Translations under genes and position numbers: made by a program
From: a virus
Strand: one strand, 5' to 3'
DNA: 48,351 bases
IMG/VR virus record: IMGVR_UViG_3300033571_027799
Location: 1 to 48,351 of that record
The notes under the pieces: model-generated
Databases searched by the model: none
Seen by the model: only the letters and a program-made list of their open reading frames with translations
Told to the model about the DNA's origin: nothing
Shown here: positions 7,900 to 15,271 of the stretch, piece after piece
Numbering within the stretch: position 1 is the stretch's first letter
Layout of the letters: each line of letters begins with the position of its first letter

Positions 7900-9518
7900 G
7901 TTGCTGGAACAAAACATTTTTCTACTACGAAGCTATCCTTGGACTTGCTACGACCACCAACAAATATCAGTATGTTGCCTTCAAACAGATGAGGCATATA
8001 CTTGGCGTAAGTTTCTGGAAAAAATATAACTGAATCCAACAGACCAAACTGATCTTCTATACTTAAAAAGGCCATATCTAATCCTGGATTTTTCCCATTT
8101 TTAGTTTTAGTAACATTAACATTAGATATTTCTCCGGCTATAATAATATTATGAGATAATGAAGATTGTTTAAATTCTTTACAATTGGTATTGGTCATAC
8201 CTATATCATAAGAATCTAATTTTGAACAAGAGATAGTCACCCCCAAAAGATTACTCTCACAGTCTGATAACCACTCTACTTTATCTAATAAAGAATAGGC
8301 CGGATGATCTATAGAAGAAATCATATCCGCGATAACAGATTTTCTATTTTTATTAATTTTAGCCACTAATAGCATTTGATCAAATATATCTCTAATTTTA
8401 GTATGTCCAGCATTAACAAGCTGTAGAAAATATTCTTGCTCTTTATTGGTTAAGCCAGCACATAATTCATATTCAAACAGCATCTCTGTTCTATTTTTCA
8501 GAAAATAATCAAATGCGCCACAAGAAATCAAAGCCTTACTAGCTGTAGAATTAATTTTTAACAAGATTTTGCCTATAGTCATAGGCCAATTAAGAGTGTT
8601 GACATCTTCTTCTTTGACAAGTTCCTTTATCTTAGAAAATACAGATTCTCCGACTCCCTTAATATCTGTTAGTCCAAAATATATGTTTTTATTTTTGATA
8701 GTAAAAAACTGATTTAGGTTTCTAAAATCTGGAATATGAATATTAATATCCATCTCGTTGGCATTTCTCACCAACTCTTTAATTTCTTGTTGAGGATCAA
8801 TTTTGTCTTTAGCAAATCTAAGGTATGATGCAAAAAATATTTTGGGGAAGTGTGCTTTAGCATAGGCCGATAAATAAGCATTAACGGCATAAGATACCCC
8901 GTGAGACTTATTAAAACTATATCTTTGACTTTTTTCGATCCAGCCGAATATTTCTTCAGCTTCTTTGTCTGTAACTATTTTAAGTTTTTTGGTGCCATCT
9001 AAGAATTTTTGCTTAATCTTAGCCATTTCTTCTGGTTTCTTTTTACCGATGGCTTTTCTTAGATAGTCTGCTTCTTGTAGATTAAAACCAGCTAATTCTT
9101 TGGCTATAGACATAGCTTGTTCTTGATATATCATTTCTCCATAGCTAGACTTTAATGAAGATTCTAGTGCGGGATGAAAGTAATCAACACTTTCTAATCC
9201 ATTCTTTTTATCGATAAAATGATTAGATACAGATTTACCTTCTCTAATAGCTTCTAGACATCCTGGTCTAAGAATACTTATAAGGCCCGATAATTGCTCA
9301 ATATTTTCTGGCTTCAATTTTTTAGACATCATCTGTCCCAGCCTTGATTCTAACTGGAAACACCCTTTGGTATTACCATCAGATATTAAGTCCCAAGTTC
9401 TGCGACATTCTAAATTAATATCTTCTATCTTGGCAGTAAATTCTATCTTTGGGAAATCAGACGATCTCTCAAGAATAGGGAATTTACATCCACAATCAAA
9501 TGCATAATACTCAGGCAT
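7896..9518 (-). CDS. dnaE: DNA polymerase III alpha subunit, C-terminal half (fingers, HhH, OB)
   Basis: This 540-residue protein is the second half of a split replicative polymerase. After an unusual 30-residue start with FDCGCKF (Cys 9 and 11), DnaE homology begins at IEDINLECRRTWDLI. GCFQLES (about 52-58) and ISILRPG (about 80) mark the fingers domain. RYSFNKSHGVSYAVNAYLSA is the conserved F-N-K-S-H motif. LTDIKGVGESVFSKI (about 285) is a helix-hairpin-helix, and an OB fold occupies roughly 440-530. The palm aspartates are in the other gene, so this protein must pair with the product of 10382-12267. Its ATG overlaps the end of the exonuclease gene by 8 nt. No clear C-terminal clamp-binding motif was seen. 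Confidence 0.92.
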   Translation of the reverse strand: MPEYYAFDCGCKFPILERSSDFPKIEFTAKIEDINLECRRTWDLISDGNTKGCFQLESRLGQMMSKKLKPENIEQLSGLISILRPGCLEAIREGKSVSNHFIDKKNGLESVDYFHPALESSLKSSYGEMIYQEQAMSIAKELAGFNLQEADYLRKAIGKKKPEEMAKIKQKFLDGTKKLKIVTDKEAEEIFGWIEKSQRYSFNKSHGVSYAVNAYLSAYAKAHFPKIFFASYLRFAKDKIDPQQEIKELVRNANEMDINIHIPDFRNLNQFFTIKNKNIYFGLTDIKGVGESVFSKIKELVKEEDVNTLNWPMTIGKILLKINSTASKALISCGAFDYFLKNRTEMLFEYELCAGLTNKEQEYFLQLVNAGHTKIRDIFDQMLLVAKINKNRKSVIADMISSIDHPAYSLLDKVEWLSDCESNLLGVTISCSKLDSYDIGMTNTNCKEFKQSSLSHNIIIAGEISNVNVTKTKNGKNPGLDMAFLSIEDQFGLLDSVIFFPETYAKYMPHLFEGNILIFVGGRSKSKDSFVVEKCFVPAT

Positions 9519-10206
9519 TTAAAAAAGATCCTTTGAATTTAACCTTTGATCCCAAACTTCTGTGTAATTTCATAAATCTAATCATTATTTGAGCCGTATC
9601 CTTAACATCCTTAAGGGCATCATGGGCGCCCTCTTTATCTATGCCTAAATAGTCTCGTAGATTATCTAATGTATAATTTTTAAGTTCGCGGTTACCCTCA
9701 AACCAATAAAAAATAACGTTCATTAAATCTATAACGTCTCTAGGATAAAATAGACTACTTCGCCCCTCCTTATTAAGATTTCCATATTTAACACTTAGTT
9801 TTTCAATAATTCTTAAGTCAAATCTATTAATATTATAGCCAGCAGCTATTGGGGCAGTAAAGTGTGATTTTTTATCTGATCTTATATGATACATTTCTAA
9901 ATAAGAAACAAACATTTTCCACCCAAGCTCTTGCTTCTGAAATGATTGCCAAGACGACAATATCTCTGTTTTGGCACAACCTCTAACTTTAGCATGAAAG
10001 TCTAAGACATCACTATCTTCATACTGATAGGACGGATTGGATTCCAGAGCTTCGGGCTTTAAGCTAATATTAAATTCTGAGTCTGGGATGATTTCAAGCC
10101 GAATAGGATCAACAATCATAGCAGCTATTTGAACCGGGCTGCAAATATCTGGATTAGCTCCATCAGTTTCTAAATCGAATACACAAATTTTTTGAGAATT
10201 AGCCAT
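9511..10206 (-). CDS. DEDDh 3'-5' exonuclease (DnaQ/epsilon-like proofreading subunit)
   Basis: The 231-residue product has all three exonuclease motifs: ExoI at FDLETDG (D11, E13), ExoII at NINRFDLRIIEK, and ExoIII at GAHDALKDVKDTAQI, with the histidine characteristic of the DEDDh subclass. It lacks a polymerase domain. It lies between the two halves of the DnaE-like polymerase, overlapping the C-terminal half by 8 nt and the 59-residue gene by 8 nt. A role as the proofreading partner of that polymerase is therefore the natural reading. TREX-type repair nucleases share these motifs, so the exact partner is inferred from position. Confidence 0.9.
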   Translation of the reverse strand: MANSQKICVFDLETDGANPDICSPVQIAAMIVDPIRLEIIPDSEFNISLKPEALESNPSYQYEDSDVLDFHAKVRGCAKTEILSSWQSFQKQELGWKMFVSYLEMYHIRSDKKSHFTAPIAAGYNINRFDLRIIEKLSVKYGNLNKEGRSSLFYPRDVIDLMNVIFYWFEGNRELKNYTLDNLRDYLGIDKEGAHDALKDVKDTAQIMIRFMKLHRSLGSKVKFKGSFLNA

Positions 10207-10378
10207 TTATAGTTACTACAGTGTCCTGAGAGAAATAGGTACGATTATCCGCATTAGCAGTAGCCTGAGCATTTATAGACTTACAACAACTAACTCTTAC
10301 TTCTTGAATCTTAGTATATTCTGCTCCATTAACAACAAATTTATCACCTACTGATATTTCATTAAAAGTTTTTTGCAT
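10199..10378 (-). CDS. Conserved small phage-type protein (59 aa) between the DnaE halves
   Basis: An ATG at 10378 follows the stop of the polymerase N-terminal gene by 3 nt. The ORF encodes 59 residues starting MQKTFNEISVGDKF, with NGAEYTKIQEVRVSCCKSIN in the middle and a TVVTING end. The pattern V-G-x-x-F-x-x-x-G-x-E-Y-x-K looks like a small SH3-like or beta-barrel fold, and the Cys pair is notable. Its stop overlaps the exonuclease start (ATAAATGGCTAA). I recall similar short proteins in other phages but know no function. Its place inside the polymerase operon is the only hint. Confidence 0.75.
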   Translation of the reverse strand: MQKTFNEISVGDKFVVNGAEYTKIQEVRVSCCKSINAQATANADNRTYFSQDTVVTING

Positions 10379-10381
10379 AAT

Positions 10382-12267
10382 TTAAACTCCGTGTTTTAAT
10401 ATGTCTGAAATGGTCATAACCTTATCCAACATAGCAACCCCTAAAATATCAAATTTGATAATACCCAAATTTTCTAAGTCTTGCATCTCCATGCCTGCGA
10501 TAGTTTGTTTGTTCTTATTGTCGTAGATCATCGGACACACAGACTTCAGATCTTGACTACTAATAACTACACCAGCAGCATGTTTGGATTGATTAGATTT
10601 AGTTCCTTCTAGTCTGATAGCCTGTTCAAATCTTTTTGCTAGTGGTCCGGCGAGAGAACCATCACTATCAATATAGCACCATTCTTTGAGTTTGTCAACC
10701 TGATTTTCTAAAGCCCACCTAATGATAGAAGCTTCTCCGGTATCTTCCTTCATTTCCTGTAGTTCGTCAGCAATCTTTGCTTCATCTGGTATGTGTTTAG
10801 TTATCCTATTCATTTCCTCAAATGAAATATTATCATATACTCTTAGTACCTCTTTCAAGGCACCTCTTCCCTTTAGGGTATTATATGTTATCATTTGAGA
10901 AACCTTATCTCGTCCATATTTGGATTTAATATATTCTATTATAGACTCTCTCTTATTAATTGGAACATCCACATCTATATCTGGCATAGAGATTCTATCT
11001 TTAGTATTTCTGCCAGAATTATAAAATCTTTCAAAAATTAAATCATACTTGATAGGATCAATAGAAGTAATGCCAATTAAATACGACACCAAACAACCAG
11101 ACGCTGAACCTCTGCCCGGACCAGGAAGCCATCCATTATTTCTTACATAGTTCACTATATCTTGTACAATCAAGAAATAGCTTGATAATCCAGCGCCTTG
11201 TAATACTTCTAGTTCTCTTTTAATACGATCAATATATACTTGTTGATCATCCTTAGCTATAGTATTGGCTATCTTGTCTTTCCAGCCTTCTCTACATAAT
11301 TGTCTAAGGTATTCATCGGGATTTAAATTATTTGGACAATCAAATACTGGTAGCATAGGCTTATGCAAGATATCAAAAGATTCTATTAGAGAATCGACAT
11401 AATTGGTATTATCTATCTCTTCTTCAGTATGTAAAGCAAGCATTTCTTCTGGAGATAAAATATAATAATTATCAGATTTGAAAAAACATCCCATAGGAAT
11501 ATCTTCATTGTTTAATAATTTTTTATTGATATCTACTAAAGTCATCTTTAGATTATTGCATAACAAGATCCTTTGATCTATTGCGTCGGATTTATCTGCG
11601 TAGTGCGCATCGGGTGTGCAAATAACTTTAGTTTTAGAAATATTACCTAATTCCCTAATAATATTTGTTAGCTCTATTTGTTCTGGTAAATGTTCTTGAT
11701 CCATAAGTTGAGATTCCAAAAAGAAATTTTCTGCCCCGAACATCTCCTTCATTCTGGATATAAATGACAGACCGTTTTTAATGGCCTCTGGCTTATCTCT
11801 AAGTATCAAATTTGCTAAAGATGATCCTAAATGACCACAAAAGCCAATAAGATTACCATCTAAAAATTCTGCTAATTTATCAAAACTTAATCTGGGCTTA
11901 TGATAAAAATTGGTTTCTGTATTAGATTCTGAAATGATTCTAATTAAGGTTTTCCATCCTTGTAAGTTTTTTGCTAGCACTATAAAGTGGCTAAGAGAAT
12001 TATTCTCCTTATTTTTTATTGACGAATCTTGTTCGGATATATATAATTCACATCCTAGAATCGGTTTTATCCCAACCTTTTTCATTGATTCATAAAATTG
12101 TACTGAACCAGATATTGTTCCGTGATCAGTCAAAGCACAAGACTTTATGCCAAGTTTAGAACATCTATCAGCAATCTGATTAGGCTTACTTAGTCCATCC
12201 AAAAGCGAGTAATGAGACTCACTTAAGAATGGACGTGTAGAGGCACATACCTCTGAGTCACGTCCAT
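10382..12267 (-). CDS. dnaE: DNA polymerase III alpha subunit, N-terminal half (PHP + palm), interrupted near its 5' end by an 11-nt out-of-frame insert
   Basis: This is the catalytic half of the split polymerase. The ATG at 12267 (AGGA 9 nt upstream) encodes MDVTQRYVPLHVHS, the standard DnaE opening with the PHP H-x-H metal motif, then TAA at 12223-12225. Eleven nt further on the frame that continues to 10382 reads HYSLLDGLSKP, the exact family continuation. That frame has no ATG or GTG upstream; its first possible start is TTG at 12202 without a ribosome-binding site. Downstream are TDHG, LPGPGRGSASG (near residue 360 from the TTG), the palm aspartates in MPDIDVDV (about 405) and the third in IIKFDILG (about 582). 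The protein ends just before the fingers domain. Translational bypass is suspected; a disrupting mutation is the alternative. Confidence 0.9.
12215..12228 (-). promoter_or_regulatory. Candidate translational bypass site in dnaE (TCT-TAA ... TCT)
   Basis: The upstream frame reads CAT TCT and then TAA. The downstream frame resumes at CAT TAC just after a second TCT (12215-12217). Removing the 11 nt TAAGTGAGTCT restores LHVHS-HYSLLDG with no residue lost or gained. Identical take-off and landing codons and a stop directly after take-off are features of the T4 gene 60 bypass. A -1 shift would instead insert four residues (LSES). Confidence 0.55.
12229..12267 (-). promoter_or_regulatory. Hairpin covering the dnaE start codon and ending at the bypass site
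   Basis: The mRNA segment folds as ATGGACGTG (including the start codon) pairing with CACGTCCAT, an internal loop (ACTC opposite A), AGAGG pairing with CCTCT, and a TATGTG loop. The 3' arm encodes His-Val-His and ends directly before the take-off TCT. It could hide the start codon or, when it re-forms behind the ribosome, help forward movement as the 5' stem-loop of T4 gene 60 does. Confidence 0.7.
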
Positions 12268-12299
12268 CTTTATTGTTCCTTTTTGTTATGAGAAAATAT

Positions 12300-13343
12300 T
12301 TACTCTATACTACCAGGGGCCTTATATTTACCAAATGTATGATTAGGATGTTTATATAAATCCACTACTGTATTAATACCATATAATTCTATATCATGTT
12401 TTACTTGTTCGCACTTTGTCATATAAGAGCCATTAGAGCATACTTGATTATCTCTATATTCTTTAGATGGCAGAATAGATGTATTTTCAAATGTACTTTT
12501 ACCAAAATGACATAATTTACTGCACATCCAGGTTCTATTTAATTTGGGTCGCTTGTTTTGCTTAATATGTTCAAATTTTTGTCTAATCATATTTTCTGTT
12601 TTTTCTATATCAGAATCATCAAAACATATAGAGAATGGACCACCATCATTAATAAAATATATTGAAAAGATAATATGTTTTATATGAGGGAATAAATTTT
12701 TAATAGCATAGAAATATATTCTAAGTTGCGGATCATTTTCTAATTTTTCTTGAGTTTTTTCCTGTCCGGTAGCCCAGTCTATCCTACGACCAGTTTTCCA
12801 ATCCACCACTTCAATTGTATTGTCGTCTACCAGCGTGATTAAGTCAATAGTGCCTTTTAAAGCTAATTTTCCCTCAATCTTACCATCGCTAGTATCAAAA
12901 GAATAATTAGCCCAAGGCTTATGGATTTCAAAATCAAAATGTTGTTCTGGACACAATATGTTTCTATTTCTAGGATCAAACATACCTCCATTAAACTCTA
13001 TGGCCTTATAAACCCAAGCATGACAATCTTTATAGTCTTTTGGCATCCATTTATGGTGCGTATTCATTTCTGAATAGTATTTGTATACTTTTTCTATAAT
13101 GGTATTCAGACTATACGATGAGCAGTTTACTATTCCTATTACATCATCATTAATTTCTAGCAGATTATCTTGCTGTGCTTTTTTGATTACTGCTAGAATT
13201 TCTAAAACTTTATGAACAATAGTGCCTTTATCGGCCTTTTGTCCTGATGGGCCTCGCCAGCCTAATACGTATTCAAAAAAATATTGTTGCTCACACATAC
13301 TATGAGCATTATAAGAAGAGCTTCTAAAGTAGGTTATTATCAT
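12300..13343 (-). CDS. Cas4/RecB-like PD-(D/E)XK exonuclease with probable Fe-S cluster
   Basis: The 347-residue nuclease has the RecB-family core: GTIVHKVLE (H44), LKGTIDLITL (metal-binding D) and IEVVDWKTGR (D-x-K), then QLRIYFYAI (motif QxxxY-like). Cysteines at 17 (SMCEQQYFFEY) and in the C-terminal part (WMCSKLCHFGK, then QVCSNGSYMTKC) are placed like the four cysteines of Cas4 and AddB iron-sulfur domains. It lies directly upstream of the polymerase in the replication block, with 32 nt between its stop and the dnaE ATG. A role in recombination or end-processing with the RecA-like protein is likely. No CRISPR array or other cas gene is present. Confidence 0.85.
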   Translation of the reverse strand: MIITYFRSSSYNAHSMCEQQYFFEYVLGWRGPSGQKADKGTIVHKVLEILAVIKKAQQDNLLEINDDVIGIVNCSSYSLNTIIEKVYKYYSEMNTHHKWMPKDYKDCHAWVYKAIEFNGGMFDPRNRNILCPEQHFDFEIHKPWANYSFDTSDGKIEGKLALKGTIDLITLVDDNTIEVVDWKTGRRIDWATGQEKTQEKLENDPQLRIYFYAIKNLFPHIKHIIFSIYFINDGGPFSICFDDSDIEKTENMIRQKFEHIKQNKRPKLNRTWMCSKLCHFGKSTFENTSILPSKEYRDNQVCSNGSYMTKCEQVKHDIELYGINTVVDLYKHPNHTFGKYKAPGSIE

Positions 13344-13388
13344 CGTTTATGTATTACCTTAATGTTAAATATTGATTTTTAGACTATA

Positions 13389-14117
13389 TTATTGGGTAGA
13401 CAATATCTTTTCTAGTACATCTTTTATTTCTACTGATTGTTCATATAGTGAATACTCTTTATTATCTATGACATGATTAAAATTAGCCCAATCATATCTA
13501 TCTTTATCTAAAATAGATTCGCTAATATGGTCAGACTCAAAAGGATTTCTAGTTAATCTAATAATGTGACCACCATATGACTTTATAGCATCTACTTCGT
13601 TTGGAAATCTACAATCCCCAATAATAGCAATTTGTGCGTTCTCTCTTTCTATCTGATTGAGGGTTGCTGAAACCCATACGTCGCTCTTGATATTGCGGAA
13701 AATATCTGTCCCAATATATTGCATAATTTCTCTGGCGGTAGCTGGTTTATTATCTATTAATAGATCTGTCATAACATTTTTATCATCATCAGACCCATAA
13801 CATTGATCATAAGACAGATTAAGAATATCCATACAAATATTTCTTTTTAAGATATCTGCAAAATTATAGACTTTAATTACTGAATCTAGTATATCAAATG
13901 CCTTTTTAATGGTAACATCTGACCGATTTTTATTTTGTGGATCAAAAATACCGCCGTAGGCTATATCTCCGAACAAATCAGAAATCATAATTTTTCCATT
14001 ATCATCTAACATGATTTTATCACATATCTCAAGGTTAGACATTATCATAGAAAAAATAAGATTAGCAGCGGTACTTTTGCCAGATTGCTTTCTGCCCGAT
14101 AAGCCTATAATTAACAT
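13389..14117 (-). CDS. Deoxynucleoside monophosphate kinase (T4 gp1-like)
   Basis: This 242-residue P-loop kinase begins MLIIGLSGRKQSGKSTAANL; residues 8-16 form the Walker A loop. ATAREIMQYIGTDIFRNI and DVWVSATL are the typical middle segment of phage dNMP kinases, followed by IAIIGDCRFPNEVDAIKSYG (strand with D-x-R-F-x-N-E) and GHIIRLTRNP. The family phosphorylates dNMPs to dNDPs, feeding dNTP synthesis together with NrdAB and dCMP deaminase encoded at 22-26 kb. Its start overlaps the primase stop by 7 nt on the upstream side. The N-terminal half carries a longer insert than usual between the P-loop and the QYIGTD motif. Confidence 0.88.
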   Translation of the reverse strand: MLIIGLSGRKQSGKSTAANLIFSMIMSNLEICDKIMLDDNGKIMISDLFGDIAYGGIFDPQNKNRSDVTIKKAFDILDSVIKVYNFADILKRNICMDILNLSYDQCYGSDDDKNVMTDLLIDNKPATAREIMQYIGTDIFRNIKSDVWVSATLNQIERENAQIAIIGDCRFPNEVDAIKSYGGHIIRLTRNPFESDHISESILDKDRYDWANFNHVIDNKEYSLYEQSVEIKDVLEKILSTQ

Positions 14118-15271
14118 TGAAAATACTTTCTTAATAAAGGTTTGATTTCTGTATCTATTTGTTCAATTGTCATTTCGCCCAAATCTGGATAATTAATTTT
14201 AATATCGAATATATTATATGTTTTCTCACATTTTTTAAATATTTTATCCGATGCATTCCTGCCAGCATCATCATTATCCATTATGGTTATAATAGTCATA
14301 GCGCCCGAAATATCTAATAACATTTTTTGTCTATCGCTCAAAGAAGATCCAAACATAGCTACGGAGTTAGTAATCCCAGCTTCCTCTAGTCTCCAAACAT
14401 TTCCAGGACTTTCTACTAAGATAATAACATTATGATTTTTTACATGGTTCTTAGCCTTCCAAAAGTTATACAAATGTTCTTCTGTTTTAAATCCATAACT
14501 ATGTTTCCATTTTGAATATTTCCATATATCATCTACTGGACAAGATTCTGACGGATCATGATATGCTTTGCATTGGCCGCATTTTTCGAATAAACTTCTT
14601 CCTGTGCATCCCACCATATATTCATGATCAATATCATAAATCGGTGCAACAGCCCTATTGTACATCTCTTTGCCTTTTACTGTACATTCTCCAACGTCAT
14701 AGGAGTTCAATACGTCGCCGGAGAAGCCTCTATTTAAAAAATATGACGAGGGAATAGTAAGGCTTTTACGGATTAAAGATCTGGTAATTTTGGTGATATT
14801 TTTCTTTTCTGGCTTAGATATATACTTAACCGTATTGATAAATTGATTCTTTTCTTTTTCTTTTCGAGAAATAGATATATCTTCCAAATTCTTATTAGTA
14901 AATTTGACCGCAAAATCCACAGCGTCTTGAAACGAGACTACATTATCTCCATCTTTAGTCCAAGAATGTTTACTATTAGATAAGCATCCTCTAATAAAAC
15001 CCAAGATAGAAGATTTGAAAGTATGTTCACATTGATGTGTTCTGCATTTCCAATTACCCCTATAGGTGTCCCCTTGGTAATATAGATTAAAAGCAGATTC
15101 ATTGTCACCACCATGTATTGGGCAACTCATAGTGATCATATTATTGAATATCTTATAGTCTGAGATATTTAAAACAGCTAATAGATTCTCAATATCATCA
15201 CACACCAAATCTGAAATAGCCTTCAATCTAAACTGATCATACGAAGGAGATTTCTTTGTTTTCATGTTCAT
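14111..15271 (-). CDS. DNA primase (zinc-binding domain + TOPRIM)
   Basis: A 386-residue DnaG/T7-type primase. An N-terminal zinc site is formed by C50, H53, C76 and C81 (MSCPIHGG ... WKCRTHQCEHTF). A linker leads to the polymerase core with IILVESPGNVWRLEEAGITN (TOPRIM glutamate) and SVAMFGSSLSDRQ, then IITIMDNDDAGRNASDKIF (the D-x-D metal pair). It makes RNA primers for lagging-strand synthesis. The gene overlaps the upstream DnaB-like helicase gene by 35 nt, which fits a helicase-primase pair made from one transcript. A second in-frame ATG lies two codons in (15265), so the exact start is uncertain by two residues. Confidence 0.92.
   Translation of the reverse strand: MNMKTKKSPSYDQFRLKAISDLVCDDIENLLAVLNISDYKIFNNMITMSCPIHGGDNESAFNLYYQGDTYRGNWKCRTHQCEHTFKSSILGFIRGCLSNSKHSWTKDGDNVVSFQDAVDFAVKFTNKNLEDISISRKEKEKNQFINTVKYISKPEKKNITKITRSLIRKSLTIPSSYFLNRGFSGDVLNSYDVGECTVKGKEMYNRAVAPIYDIDHEYMVGCTGRSLFEKCGQCKAYHDPSESCPVDDIWKYSKWKHSYGFKTEEHLYNFWKAKNHVKNHNVIILVESPGNVWRLEEAGITNSVAMFGSSLSDRQKMLLDISGAMTIITIMDNDDAGRNASDKIFKKCEKTYNIFDIKINYPDLGEMTIEQIDTEIKPLLRKYFQC

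Noticed and set aside
9511-10378. A mobile insertion separating the DnaE halves
   Set aside because: The intervening genes encode a replication-type exonuclease and a small protein, overlap their neighbours and show no terminal repeats.
10382-10460. A split intein at the end of the DnaE N-terminal half
   Set aside because: No Cys/Ser-starting intein block of about 100 residues follows FDILG and no terminal H-N plus Cys is seen at the start of the other half; the N-terminal gene ends in ordinary DnaE-like sequence.
12203-12299. A group I or II intron in dnaE
   Set aside because: The interruption is only 11 nt and shows no catalytic RNA core.
12300-13343. Cas4 as evidence of a CRISPR system
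   Set aside because: No repeat array or other cas gene is visible; stand-alone Cas4/RecB nucleases are common in phages.
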